This document shows positions 48,711 through 59,964 of a DNA stretch of 64,000 nt, in pieces. Made by a program: the position numbers and the translations under genes. Source of the DNA: Charina bottae (lineage: Eukaryota; Chordata; Lepidosauria; Squamata; Charinaidae); NCBI GenBank assembly GCA_023362775.1, contig JALMGJ010000008.1:22237001-22301000 (forward strand), in the 5' to 3' direction. The notes under the pieces are model-generated. The model saw nothing but the letters and a program-made list of their open reading frames with translations. It did no database searches and was not told where the DNA came from. Position 1 is the stretch's first letter. Every line of letters begins with the position of its first letter.

Positions 48711-50070
48711 ACCCTAGCAGATAATAGTAACTAATTTCATATGCATTTGGCTGAAACTGACACTTCCAAAAGATAAGGGTCAACATTCCTGAATCTAAAG
48801 GAGACTCTTTCTACCTTTACTTCTTGGGTATTATTAGTCCATGTCCCATCTGTATAGTCCACTTAAAGGAGAATAGAAGAGACATAGAAAAAATTACAGA
48901 TAACCTTGTAGATCTTGCAGCCATGCCACCAAACTAACCTTTCAAATAAATTGATATTCATAACAAACAATTTGTAATATTTGTCTCAAGGAAGCAAAAG
49001 TAGTCATATAACTTTTCTGAATAAAATGTGCACATGGTTACTTTTAACAACTTATCTTTGGAATGCATAAGCCACTTCGGAAGCTTCAGGTCTTACAGTT
49101 ATCCACATAATCTATTCTCACATACTGGCTAACATCAGAATGAAAAGAAAGAGTATAATATAGAGAAAAATCTAATGATAAAAGGAATAGTGTGAACCTG
49201 AATTAGTGTGGTCTTGTGAATGGGGGCATTAGAAGTTTAAGGACAGAGGACTAAAGGTGATATTGATCCAGACCACTGAAATATTTTATGTGTAGAATAT
49301 ACATGCAAGGTTTACAGCATGCAGAGCAAGATTATTTTTCTAGCTCACCACAAGTATTCAGCAATCCAAGACAATACTTTTGCATACCTCTGCTCTTCAT
49401 ATGGATAAATCTATTAATTTGGTTTATAAATTAAGATTATATCCAGTGTTCTGCTACAATAACATCATTTGACACAGCATGATCTAAACCTGAGGTTTCT
49501 GGGTAATCTAGAATAATTATTCTTATGAGATTTTAATAAACTCATATCACCTTATTTTTACCCTTCCCTGATTCTCATAATTATATATTAGGACTATTCT
49601 TAACAAATATTTTTTTGAACAATTTGAACAGATATTCTAGGAAAATATGAGTGTCTCTATTTCTAATTAATAATACCAGATCACATCTCCTATCATACTC
49701 ACTCATGAATATTTGACATTATCTGGCTGGCACATGCAATGGGTAGGGCAGAAGCTATGAGTAATATTCAGTATTCCCCTCCCCAAAATTTGGGCAAGTT
49801 TCTATAGAATGTGTAAACTGTACTTCCATTTTTGTGTATATATCAAATCCTTTGAATTGGGTTGTGCAATCCATTTACAATAGCTATAACAAGTGATGAG
49901 TTATTTATACCAAATATCTGCCAGAGCTCATCATTCTGTAACTGTGGCAGAGCTGTTAATGCAGATGTGGAGAGAATGGGATTCTCATTCTGTTTTTGGG
50001 GGGTTGGGGGTATGCTTCTACCCTTTTCCAAAATTGCCACAAAAATAATAATAAATACATATTTTTATTT
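48711..50070. other. no recognised element
   Basis: AT-rich sequence; no coding or transposon signature recognised. Confidence 0.4.
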
Positions 50071-50077
50071 TTTTTAA

Positions 50078-50245
50078 TCTGTTCAATGGTGTCCAATTCT
50101 TGGAGACTGCCTGGACTAGTCCCTGCAGTTTTCTTGGAAAGGTTTTTCAGAAGTGGTTTGCTATTGCCTCCTTCCTAGGGCTGAGAGAAAGTGACTGGCC
50201 CAAGGTCACCCAGCTGGCTTTGTGCCTAAGGTGGGACTAGAACTC
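50078..50245 (-). mobile_element. tRNA-derived SINE with BovB-like tail
   Basis: Minus-strand SINE. The tail side (50082-50160) reads gttcaatggtgtccaattct then gactgcctggactag, resembling gttcagtcgtttccgactct then gacttcatggaccag at the BovB 3' end. The middle contains ggcccaaggtcacccagc, and the head begins at gggactagaactc (box B complement). The rest of the head appears to be cut by the next SINE. Confidence 0.7.
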
Positions 50246-50512
50246 ATATTTTATTTATTTATTTATTTATTTATTATTTATTTATTTCATTTTTATCCCG
50301 CCTTTATTATTTTTATAAATAACTCAAGGCAGCGAACATACCTAATACCCCTTCCCCCTCCTATTTTCCCCACAACAACAACCCTGTGAGGCGAGTTGGG
50401 CTGTGAGAGAGTGACTGGCCCAAGGTCACCCAGCCGGCTTTCATGCCTAAGACGGGACTAGAACTCACAGTCTCCTGGTTTCTAGCCCAGCATCTTAACC
50501 ACTAGACCAAAC
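50246..50512 (-). mobile_element. tRNA-derived MIR-like SINE
   Basis: Minus-strand copy of the family at 52170. Head: on the minus strand tggtctagtggttaaga (box A) and gagttctagtccc (box B-like). Body: ggctgggtgaccttgggcc then cctcacagggttgttgttg. Tail: taaaggcgggataaaaat then AATA units (50251-50288). It lies end to end with another SINE, probably a nested insertion. Confidence 0.8.
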
Positions 50513-52165
50513 TATTTAATAATGTATAATAATTTATTATGTATTACACATAGAATCATATTAACTCTATTCAATAAATCTAACCTAATTTTATATTATT
50601 TGTATTGAACTAAAAATTAGTTTTTGTCATAGCTTCACTCATTTCTTTATTCTGGCTCCTTGGAATGCTGCATCTAGATACAGCCTTCAGCCCAAAACCT
50701 GTTGCACTCCTCAGTACAGTTGGAATAAGCTCTCACTAGCGAAGTAATACCACTTCTTGAATTAACCAGACTGACCTGCTTACTGAGGCAGTGATAAAAA
50801 GATAAACCCTCTATCGTCAGAAATAATAGCAAGAACAAATTACATTCAAATGAGGACACTTTCTAGTATCTTTACTTTATCTCATACGAAGCCTAACATA
50901 TTTCTTCAAAATGTAGAGAAAAAAGAATGTAAAAGTAAAAGGTAGGCTAACAGAAAAGTGTTTTATTATAATAACTTTGGGAGATAAAGAATGGAAATGA
51001 AAATGGGTTTCTTTAATAAAAAAAACTATCAGGTAGTATATTCACTTATCGATTACGCTATCAGAGATGTAACAGTGAAGTGCCACAGATGTGCACAAGG
51101 TCAGTTGTTCTGATCGCCTATCTGGATCACTGTTCAGTCTCTTATCTGGTGAAAACAGCATATTTAAACAATCTTTAGAAATAAATGAGAGAAGTACACA
51201 TACATTTAACTCTCTTCTGTTAAAATTAATCCATCTAACGGTCACGTGTGTATGGTTAAAATACTATAAAAAGGTTGCAAATCTCAGTATGATTACAGTA
51301 TATTTGATATGGGACAAAAACAATATTTCAATTGTTTGCATCCCTATTTACTAGCCAACAAAGTGGGAAGACCAACAAATTGTAGAAAATTCCACAGGTA
51401 GAGAGGAAGAGGTTTATTTATCAAGGCAGAGGCAATGTTACTGGTTTGTAAAAGTTTGTCTTTTCAAGGAATTTTTCCAAATTTTGATTAATTTGATTTA
51501 TTTATTTTGATAAATAAATAAATGCTTTGGGCAGGAGCAGCAGTAATCCCTGCAGAACAAGACTGTTGTACTATCTTGTATTGCAGCATTTGAACGATGC
51601 TACTTAATATCAAAGCATTATTCTAGACACATTTTAGGTTGGAGGGAGATAGCAGCTTCCAGTGCAGAGCTTAAAACTATAGGTCTCAATTTTTCAGTAT
51701 GTCTCATGCTGAAGTATGTCAATTTGATTTTGTGGTTATGGCTGCAGTACCCTCTGTACCTAGAATAAACATGTTTTAATGAAATCATAACACAATCATT
51801 TTTAAACATAAAACAATATGAAGGTTTAAGCTAAATTGAGTTATTAAACCTTCATAGCTACCAGTTTTGACATCCCTGTTATAAATCATTAGTCAATTTC
51901 TCACATAAATCCAATATAAAGTATTGCAATATTATTTGTAAAACATCATTTGCAACCCACTCTCAAGGCTATAGACACATCAAGCCTATATCATACTTAA
52001 CACCAAACTATACTGACACTGCCAATATCTCAGGAAAAACATATTTCTATCTGTGTTTCATTTGGGTAGCACATACTTCAGATATCTGGCATCTAGATAT
52101 AAATCAAATGGGATTTTTGGTTGTCACTACCCATTCTAGTTAAGTATCCCTATTCTGCATTTCCT
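50513..52165. other. no recognised element
   Basis: AT-rich sequence without coding or transposon signals. Confidence 0.4.
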
Positions 52166-52169
52166 CAGA

Positions 52170-52442
52170 AAACTGGGAGATGGTTTGGTCTAGTAGTTAA
52201 GGTAACGGGCTAGAAACCAGGAGACTGTGAGTTCTAGTCCTGCCTTAGGCATGAAAGCCGGCTGGGTGACTTTGGGCCAGTCACTCTCTCTCAGCCCAAC
52301 TCACCTCACAGGGTTGTTGTTGTAGGGAAAAGAGGAGGAGGAAGGAGTATTAGGTATGTTTGCTGCCTTGAGTTATTTATAAAAATAATAAAGGTAGGAT
52401 AGAAAATAAATAAAATAAAATACTAAATAAATAAATAAATAT
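52170..52442 (+). mobile_element. tRNA-derived MIR-like SINE, full length
   Basis: Sense copy: box A-like tggtctagtagttaagg at 52186, box B-like gagttctagtcctgc at 52230, body gccggctgggtgactttgg, then cctcacagggttgttgttg, gccttgagttatttataa and an AAAT tail. RNA polymerase III boxes are somewhat degenerate. Same family as 50246-50512 and 60290-60431. Confidence 0.85.
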
Positions 52443-53050
52443 GTGGCAATACTAAGCATAACTCAATGTATCACTGAGTTTACCCCTTCACTACATTGTT
52501 ACATGCCACATATATTAAGCCTGGAAAGAAGAACATGACTCTGAATTTAAGGTGAGCTGTGTACTCCCAAAGAAAGATTAGGTAGAAAAATAATTTATTT
52601 AACGTCATTATCCTATGTTTGTCAAATCTAAGATTATTGATTAAAATATTATTCATTATTCAAGATAGTTCATTAAAAATATTGGAAGAATCTTTATTTC
52701 AAGTAAATACAGAACCCTTCCAAATGTAAGGTGAACACTGATCCAAATAAGCATCACCCTTGGATGTCCTCACAGAGCTAGAAGTTAATCAACTCATCTG
52801 ATGTCTACCCCCCCAAACCCCCACCCACAGCAAACAGCATTTGGGAAAGACTAAATAAAGAAATGAACAAAATCGTGGGAGGAGTCTTCCTTCCCCCAAA
52901 ACAAGTTTGGGAAATGTTATATTTTCATTTCTGACAATAAAGTCTATATTGGTCTACTCACAGAGTTCACAGTTCTCCATCTCTGGAAGTTTCAGAGAAG
53001 AAACTCTCGAGCTAATTGTAGTCCAACTCTGCAACATGCCAAAAAATCCC
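52443..53050. other. no recognised element
   Basis: No clear element. The words ctgacaataaagtctatatt near 52934 resemble an LTR polyadenylation region but no boundaries were found. Confidence 0.35.
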
Positions 53051-53054
53051 ACTT

Positions 53055-53345
53055 TGTAACGTTATGTGGGAATGAACTTGGGAGACAGGGAGAAGAGACT
53101 CAGCCAAGGGAATGGTCAGATAAAAGGCAACTTAGCTCAGAGCAGGAACGTGGGTGGACAAGTGGTTCAGAAGGGACCCTCCCTAGCTTCTTGGGCTGTA
53201 AAGGGGATGGGGGAATGTACTTTCAGACTTACAAGACTGATGTCAGCCTTGCAAGGTGGACCAGAGAGGAAGCACAGCCAGATGAGCTAATTCTACTTTA
53301 CTGCAAGGTTACAGAATCTTACAAGTCTGAAAGTACATTTCTTCC
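53055..53345. mobile_element. rearranged LTR (two parts in opposite orientation)
   Basis: Positions 53055-53240 match the first two thirds of the solo LTR at 60938-61198 in the plus direction, for example cctagcttcttgggctgta. From 53241 (tgtcagccttgcaagg) to about 53345 the sequence matches the last part of the same LTR in the minus direction, including aagtagaattagct read on the minus strand. As a result gtactttcagactt at 53217 has an inverted partner at 53323-53336. No target duplication was found. Confidence 0.75.
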
Positions 53346-53466
53346 CATCCACTATCAGGGCAGTTTACATCCATTCTTCCCTCCATCATTATACTTTATT
53401 CTCAATGGCCCAGGAATATTTGAGCTGGTAGCCCTAGAGGAATGAGCATTGGGGATTGCAGGTGTG

Positions 53467-56400
53467 TTGTTTGTTGTTTATTCGTTCAGTCGTTTCCGAC
53501 TCTTCGTGACTTCATGGACCAGTCCACGCCAGAGCTTTCTGTCGGCCGTCACCATCCCCAGCTCCCCAATGGTTGAGTCCGTCACCTCCAGAATACCATC
53601 CATCCATCTTGCCCTTGGTCGGCCCCTCTTCCTTTTGCCTTCCACTTTCCCTAGCATCAGCTTCTTCTCCAGGGTATCCTGTCTTCTCATTATGTGGCCA
53701 AAGTACTTCAGTTTTGCCTTTAATATCATTCCCTCAAGTGAGCAGTCTGGCTTGACTATTTTATCAAGATTTGCCATTGCTCTCCTCCCAAGAAGTAGAC
53801 GTCTTCTGATTTCCTGGCTGCAGTCAGCATCTGCAGTAATCTTTGCGCCTAGAAATACAAAGTCTGTCACTGCCTCCACTTTTTCTCCCTCTATTTGCCA
53901 GTCATCAATCAAGCTCGTTGCCATAATCTTGGTTTTTTTGAGGTTTAGCTGCAACCCAGCTTTTGCACTTTCTTCTTTCACCTTCGTCATAAGGCTCCTC
54001 AACTCCTCCTCGCTTTCAGCCATCAAAGTGGTATCATCTGCGTATCTGAGATTGTTAATGTTTCTTCCAGCGATTTTAACTCCAGCCTTGGATTCCTCAA
54101 GCCCAGCATGTCGCATGATGTGTTCTGCGTACAGGTTGAATAGGTAGGGTGAGAGTATACAACCCTGCCGTACTCCTTTCCCAATTTTAAACCAGTCCGT
54201 TGTTCCGTGCTCTGTTCTTACCGTTGCTACTTGGTCGTTATACAGATTCCTCAGGAGGCAGACAAGATGACTTGGTATCCCCATACCACCAAGAACTTGC
54301 CACAATTTGTTATGATCCACACAGTCAAAGGCTTTAGAATAGTCAATAAAACAGAAATAGATGTTTTTCTGAAATTCCCTGGCTTTCTCCATTATCCAGC
54401 GGATATTGGCAATTTGGTCTCTAGTTCCTCTGCCTTTTCTAAACCCAGCTTGTACATCTGGCAATTCTTGCTCCATGAATTGCTGGAGTCTACCTTGCAA
54501 GATCTTGAGCATTACCTTACTGGCATGTGAAATAAGTGCCACTGTTCGATAATTTGAACATTCTTTAGTGCTTCCCTTTTTTGGTATGGGGATATAAGTT
54601 GATTTTTTCCAATCTGATGGCCATTCTTGTGTTTTCCAAATTTGCTGGCATATGGCATGCATCACCTTGACAGCATCATCTTGCAAGATTTTAAACAGTT
54701 CAGCTGGGATACCATCGTCTCCTGCTGCCTTGTTATTAGCAATGCTTCTTAAGGCCCATTCAACCTCACTCTTCAGGATGTCTGGCTCTAACTCACTGAC
54801 CACACCGTCAAAGCTATCTCCAATATTATTATCCTTCCTATACAGATCTTCCATATATTCTTGCCACCTTTTCTTGATCTCTTCTGCTTCTGTTAGGTCC
54901 TTACCATCTTTGTTTTTGATCATACCCATTTTTGCCTGGAATTTACCTCCGATGTTTCTAATTTTCTGGAAGAGGTCTCTTGTCCTTCCTATTCTATTGT
55001 CTTCTTCCACTTCCGCACATTGCTTGTTTAAAAATAATTCCTTATCTCTTCTGGCTAACCTCTGGAATTTTGCATTTAATTGGGCATATCTCCCCCTATC
55101 ACTGTTGCCTTTTGCTTTCCTTCTTTCTTGGGCTACTTCCAGTGTTTCAGCAGACAGCCATCTTGCCTTCTTGGTTTTCTTTTTCTTTGGGACGTTTTTT
55201 GTTGCCGCCTCCTGAACAATGTTGCGAACTTCTGTCCATAGTTCTTCTGGGACCCTATCTACTAAATCTAGTCCCTTAAATCTATTCTTCACCTCCACTG
55301 CATATTCCTTAGGAATATTAGTGAGCTCATATCTAACTGATCTGTGGGTCTTCCCTATTCTCTTTAGTCTGATTCTAAATTTTGCAATAAGAAGTTCGTG
55401 ATCTGAACTACAGTCAGCTCCAGGTCTTGTTTTTACCGACTGTATAGATGTCCGCCACCTTTGGCTGCAAAGGATGTAGTCAATCTGATTTCGGTGTCGA
55501 CCATCTGGTGAAGTCCATGTATAAAGTCGTCTTTTAGGTTGTTGGAAGAGAGTGTTTGTTATGCACAGTGAGTTGTCTTGGCAAAATTCTATCAGCCTAT
55601 GTCCTGCTTCATTTTGTTCTCCCAGACCATGCTTGCCTGTAATTCCAGGTGTCGTCTGACTACCCACCTTAGCATTCCAGTCTCCTGTAATGAAAATAAC
55701 ATCTCTTTTTGGTGTATTATCTAGTAGGTGCTGCAGATCCTCATAGAACTGATCTACTTCTGCTTCTTCAGCATCTGTGGTTGGGGCGTATATTTGAATC
55801 ACTGTGATGTCAAATGGCTTACCCTGAATTCGAATTGAGATCATTCTATCGTTTTTTGGATTGTATCCAAGCACTGCTTTAGCCACTTTATTATTAATTA
55901 TGAAGGCTACTCCATTTCTTCTGTGGTCCTCTTGTCCACAGTAGTAGATCTGGTGGTCATCTGATGTGAAGTGGCCCATCCCAGTCCATTTCAGTTCACT
56001 GACACCTAAAATGTCTATATTTAATCTTGACATCTCACCAATAACCACATCCAATTTGCCCTGGCTCATAGATCTTACATTCCAGGTTCCTATGGTGTGT
56101 TGATCTTTAGAACATCGGATTCGTCGTTCACCACCAGCACCGTCGGCCACTAGCCGTCCTTTCGGCTTTGAGCTAGCTGCGTCATCACATCTGGGGCTAG
56201 TTGAACGTATCCTCTGTTCCTCCCCAGTAGCATTTTGACCATCTTCCGACCTGGGAGTCCCATCTTCCGATGGTATACCGACATATCTTTGGTTGTACTG
56301 ATCCATTTAGTTTTCATGGCAAGAATACTGGGGTGGGTTGCCATTACCTTCCCCAGGGATCGTATTTAGTCTGACCTCTCTGCCACGACCTTCCCGTCTT

Positions 56401-56516
56401 GGGTGTCCCTTCACGGTTTAGCTCATGGTTTCATTGAGGTGCTCAAGCTCCAGCACCACGACAAGGTAACGATCTCCTTTGCTGGAGAAACTCATTTAGG
56501 TGTGGTCATTAGGTCA
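53467..56516 (-). mobile_element. near full-length BovB (RTE) LINE with internal deletion
   Basis: About 3.05 kb flanked by the 10-bp duplication tgcaggtgtg at 53457-53466 and 56517-56526. Minus-strand order: short 5' UTR with ccacgacaaggtaacgat (complement-free copy visible at 56456), a single long ORF, a very short 3' UTR and an AACA-type tail (gaataaacaacaaacaac). The ORF lacks about 66 codons near its C-terminus. With that piece restored in length the element would be about 3.2 kb, the usual BovB size. Its open frame makes it the youngest-looking LINE in the window. Confidence 0.95.
53478..56306 (-). CDS. BovB endonuclease/reverse transcriptase, 942 aa, in-frame deletion
   Basis: An uninterrupted frame from ATG at 56306 (complement cat at 56304-56306). 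Residues about 70-305 are an apurinic-type endonuclease: TWNVRSM (74-80), SELKW (103-107), QIYAPT (171-176), TGDWNAK (207-213), NQIDYI (273-278) and SSDHELL (300-306) supply the usual catalytic residues. Residues about 500-850 are the RT: IPKKGS, NYRTVALIS, FIDYSKAFD (653-661), GVRQGCILSP (711-720), RYADD (754-758). The C-terminus has KRGRPRARWMDGI. In target-primed reverse transcription this protein nicks DNA and copies RNA. At residues 848-852 (53763-53751) the frame jumps from NLD to KPDCSLEG; compared with the copy at 1-1110, about 66 codons including MVFPVVMYGCES and ELWCW are gone. Catalytic motifs remain, but activity is doubtful. Confidence 0.93.
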   Translation of the reverse strand: MDQYNQRYVGIPSEDGTPRSEDGQNATGEEQRIRSTSPRCDDAASSKPKGRLVADGAGGERRIRCSKDQHTIGTWNVRSMSQGKLDVVIGEMSRLNIDILGVSELKWTGMGHFTSDDHQIYYCGQEDHRRNGVAFIINNKVAKAVLGYNPKNDRMISIRIQGKPFDITVIQIYAPTTDAEEAEVDQFYEDLQHLLDNTPKRDVIFITGDWNAKVGSQTTPGITGKHGLGEQNEAGHRLIEFCQDNSLCITNTLFQQPKRRLYTWTSPDGRHRNQIDYILCSQRWRTSIQSVKTRPGADCSSDHELLIAKFRIRLKRIGKTHRSVRYELTNIPKEYAVEVKNRFKGLDLVDRVPEELWTEVRNIVQEAATKNVPKKKKTKKARWLSAETLEVAQERRKAKGNSDRGRYAQLNAKFQRLARRDKELFLNKQCAEVEEDNRIGRTRDLFQKIRNIGGKFQAKMGMIKNKDGKDLTEAEEIKKRWQEYMEDLYRKDNNIGDSFDGVVSELEPDILKSEVEWALRSIANNKAAGDDGIPAELFKILQDDAVKVMHAICQQIWKTQEWPSDWKKSTYIPIPKKGSTKECSNYRTVALISHASKVMLKILQGRLQQFMEQELPDVQAGFRKGRGTRDQIANIRWIMEKAREFQKNIYFCFIDYSKAFDCVDHNKLWQVLGGMGIPSHLVCLLRNLYNDQVATVRTEHGTTDWFKIGKGVRQGCILSPYLFNLYAEHIMRHAGLEESKAGVKIAGRNINNLRYADDTTLMAESEEELRSLMTKVKEESAKAGLQLNLKKTKIMATSLIDDWQIEGEKVEAVTDFVFLGAKITADADCSQEIRRRLLLGRRAMANLDKIVKPDCSLEGMILKAKLKYFGHIMRRQDTLEKKLMLGKVEGKRKRGRPRARWMDGILEVTDSTIGELGMVTADRKLWRGLVHEVTKSRKRLNE

Positions 56517-56529
56517 TGCAGGTGTGGGG

Positions 56530-57385
56530 GACAAATAATATTCTACACTTTTCATATGATTCTGAAATGTTTATTGGGCAGATCAGATGATGACCCTGAG
56601 AGGGTCTGAAACAATCTAATGATCTTGGAGGGGAAGGTTACAGATAACAGAATTTGTCCTTTCTGTGGGAAAATATTGCAGTCATACCAACAATTCATGT
56701 CTTGCTGTATAAGGACATGAAAAGGGGGCGGAGGCTCGCAGAGACTTCCTGAGTAACTTCCTGAAAAGAGAACTCTGTGAGATCACTTCCTTCTTCCTCC
56801 CTCTCTCTCATCATGCATTTTGAAATGAAAACACGTGAATGTCTGAGCCCTGCAGCCCGGACATCATGTTCAAGCTTAGATATTCTATTTTTGTAACTTA
56901 GTATGTTTTAAACCTGCCTTGACTCTACTACTGCAACTGCTGTTTTTGAGACCTAAATGATGTGAGTAAACATTACTTTTATTTCTTCACAAAACTGTGT
57001 GATTGTTGTTTTAAGAGGGATAAAAAGGGGTAATACCAGGAAAATCCAGTCTGCCTCACAGCATCCTGGATTATTGTTTTCTAGAAGGTTAAACCAACCT
57101 TGTCTCAAGCTTCCAACTTTTTATGCTGCTAGGGATGGTACTCTGCTAATCTCACTCACGTGAGAAAGGAAGGATAATAACTAAACAATATATCCTCTCC
57201 TAGTATTTAATCTCATCCCCAAGACTTTCCTTGATGTGAAATGGATACAATAAAAGACACTGTTTATCAGTAGAAGAGGGTGGGCTTGGAACCTTTGTAG
57301 GAACATGAAATTTAGAATCACTGGGTCATAGTAGGTCATCCCACAGTGTTACCAGATACTACATTCTGGCTGTAAAGGTCATAGT
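56530..57385. other. possible decayed LTR or unknown repeat
   Basis: The part 56700-57060 has an LTR-like composition, with a GC-richer promoter-like half and acattacttttatttcttc near 56970, but I found neither ends nor a target duplication. The rest shows nothing recognisable. Confidence 0.25.
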
Positions 57386-57389
57386 ATGA

Positions 57390-57575
57390 TGCTCCTATGT
57401 AACAGTTCTGGGGGTATGTAATCCATGACTTTGCTTAGTTTTGGGTCTTTTGCATTCTTGTGGCTGAGAGCCCAGGGATCACTGTAGCTGTGCATGCCAA
57501 TAAAAGATACTCTGTTGCATCTATCTCCAAACTCTTTGGTTTCTTATTTAAAGTGAGCATTTTCCCCACAACACG
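57390..57575 (+). mobile_element. LTR fragment related to the one at 27.7 kb
   Basis: Shares ttgcttagtt, tcttttgcattctt, gccaataaaagatact and ttgcatctatctccaaa with 27690-27905. AATAAA at about 57504 marks the R region and the U5-like end reads ccccacaaca. No target duplication found. Confidence 0.55.
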
Positions 57576-57913
57576 GGGAACTTCACATTGGAGAAGAAAA
57601 AAAAACTTTGCTGCATGTTAACTATTCCATTCACAGAAGGACTGAAGAATCCAAGCCAGTCAAAATCAAAACTGTGTGATGAAATAGGAAATTAAAAGAT
57701 AAGATTATACCATAATGGAAAGCTTACTTTCTGTATCTGCTGGCTGCAACGGGTAAAGAAAACATTTAATCCAAATTATTTTCCCAAAGCATCTTAGCTG
57801 CAAGCAAGATGTTAATAATGAAAACATTAAAACCTACATTTCAGCTTAATACCTCAGGCTGAAAATACTGCTAGAGAATTGAAGGTCAAGATGCATGCTA
57901 GTTTGCTGTTTGC

Positions 57914-58095
57914 TTCTCTCTCTCTCTCTCTCTCTCTTTCCTTCTTTCTTTCTTTCTTTCCTTCTTTCTTTCTTTCCTTCTTTCTTTCCTTCCTTCCTTC
58001 CTTCCTTCCTTCCTTCCTTCCTTCCTTCCTTCCTTCCTTCCTTCCTTCCTTCCTTCCTTCCTTCCTTCCTTCCTTCTTCTTTCTTTCTTTCTTTT

Positions 58096-58163
<68 letters not shown>

Positions 58164-58168
58164 TTTCT
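57914..58168. repeat. 250-bp pyrimidine microsatellite (CT)n, (CTTT)n, (CCTT)n, (CTTT)n
   Basis: Pure C/T on the plus strand for about 250 bp. The long Lys/Arg/Glu or Leu/Pro/Ser frames on both strands are repeat products. Same kind of tract as 25301-25470, in the other orientation. Confidence 0.98.
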
Positions 58169-58675
58169 AAGCAAAAGAAATTCAGAATCTCTTGGGTACT
58201 GCTATTATATATCACAGCATATCATGAGTTAAAACCCTGTGCTGGTAGAAAGACAACAATAGTATTTAGTATTTATCTGAGATTAATTCCCATTCAACTC
58301 AGTAAAGCTTAATTCCAAGTAGACCTGTATAAGTTCATACTGTAAATTGTATTCTAATATATGGCCAGGCTGCTTTGGAGCACTAAGATTTATTTCTTTT
58401 AAAGTGAGTTGCATGAACTGTCAGATTCAAATGGTCTCTTTAAACAGTTTCATTGGCCCCCTGATTATTTCGACATGGGTAATACTAGAAAGGCCAGGGT
58501 ACATCAAAGTCTTCTTACACATTTTCATTTAAATTATCTGGGATAGAACCCTTCTTCAAATGCCTATACCAAGGATCAGGCCTTTTCAGAAGCGCCTGAA
58601 TTCTAGAATGCCCAAACCAATTGGAAGAAAAGGCTTAGGACTCTCACTAACAGGACATAATATAGGTTTGGATTG
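58169..58675. other. no recognised element
   Basis: No coding or transposon signature recognised. Confidence 0.4.
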
Positions 58676-58680
58676 ACTGG

Positions 58681-59037
58681 TGTCAGGGTTCATGTCTATG
58701 AATCCTGCCATTAGAATTAACCATGGCATAGTGCTTGCATAGTAGTTGGGAGGGGGGATGGCAGTTGAGTGTTATGTCTGCTGGTGGAAGCTAGAGACAG
58801 CTCGGCCAAGGTCACGCACCTGCAACGGAGTGGAGATGGGACCATTTGCTTCATGAGATCATCGTTGTTGAATTGGCGCGCAAGGGGGATGGTTAAGAGG
58901 GCATAGTTTGGCGGGAATTAGCATTCAAGTCTTTAGGAGTGCTTCAATGAACATGTATCCTTAATAAAGCTTTATCTGCATTTCAATGAATTGCATGGAG
59001 AAGTGTTTATTGGGACATTGTTGTTGAAATCATCACA
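58681..59037 (+). mobile_element. solo LTR, 357 bp, with 5-bp target duplication
   Basis: Starts TGTCAGGGTTC and ends ATCACA. The flanking actgg is present at 58676-58680 and 59038-59042. An AATAAA lies at about 58963 (ccttaataaagctttatct). TG...CA ends and a 5-bp duplication fit a Ty3/gypsy or some retroviral LTRs. No internal coding region is present, so it arose by LTR-LTR recombination. Confidence 0.85.
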
Positions 59038-59042
59038 ACTGG

Positions 59043-59500
59043 CTAGTTTTAGTATATTACTTACTGCTCTACTGATGCTTACTCTGCCACTTTTAGAACA
59101 TGCTAAATTTCAATATATTCAAGTTGTTATTTTATTTATATTAGTACGGTATTTACTTTGCTCTGTTTTTATTTTGTAAGCTACCTTGAAAACTATCTTA
59201 ACAAAAGGGAGAAATAAAATTTGTAGTGAAAACATATTACTGTTTGTCAGTCTGTCACCAGATAGAAAATCGTATATCCTTCTAATGAGCTTCTGAACTG
59301 CACAACAAACAGATGCTACCTCCAGGGCTTAACACTTTGAGGATCACACCTCTTTTTGAAGAAACAAACAAGATAGTCCACTCTTTTTGTTTTCTCAATA
59401 GAGTGAATTTTTTTCCACTTTTTTTTTTAAACCCTTCCCTCCTGTTTTCCCACCACCTGAAAAAATAATGTGTAATGTGCTGAGGGCCCACTTCATTTAA
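59043..59500. other. no recognised element
   Basis: AT-rich; the frame 59596-59282 reads through the end of the adjacent RTE relic and has no independent domain. Confidence 0.35.
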
Positions 59501-59504
59501 ACTT

Positions 59505-59885
59505 TCAGGTGCAACAAGATGATGATTATGTGCCATCAAGTTTTTTTTGACTCCTAGCAACCACATATATAGATTTTCTGCATTACAATCATCCATTAAC
59601 CTGGTCTTTCAGGACTTCCAATGGTGCACTCATCACCACTGTAACTGAATCGATCCATCTTGCTCCTGGTCACCTTCTTATTCTCTTTCTTTCCACCTTT
59701 CCCAGCATTAGACCCTTTTCCAGAGAACTAGATCTTTGTACGTTTCCAAAGTAGGATAATTTGAGTCTCGTCATTTGTGCCTTGAGTGAGAACCCTGGGT
59801 TGATTTGTTCGATGATCCATCAGTTTGTTTTCTTGGCTGTCCATGGTATTCTCAGGAATCTTCTCCGACAAGAAGGTGTAGCAAG
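59505..59885 (-). mobile_element. old RTE/BovB-related LINE 3' end
   Basis: Minus-strand broken frames show RFLRIPWTAKKTN, INPGFSLKAQMTRLKLSYFG, SLEKGLMLGKVERKR and then GARWIDSV, the same order as the BovB C-terminus but with stops and many changes. The 3' side ends with ttgactcctagcaaccac (plus strand 59547). Much older than the other BovB copies here. Confidence 0.8.
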
Positions 59886-59964
59886 AAAGGCAGTATATTG
59901 GTTTCCTCTGTTCCCTTTGGAAAGCCCTTGCAAATATCCATTTAACTAAATACACCTCCAGTGC

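Noticed and set aside
53449..55401. Several plus-strand open frames of 60-232 codons
   Set aside because: Shadows of the minus-strand BovB ORF.
57854..58232. Long Lys/Arg/Glu-rich and Leu/Pro/Ser-rich open frames on both strands
   Set aside because: They are translations of a CT/CTTT/CCTT microsatellite and have no other support.
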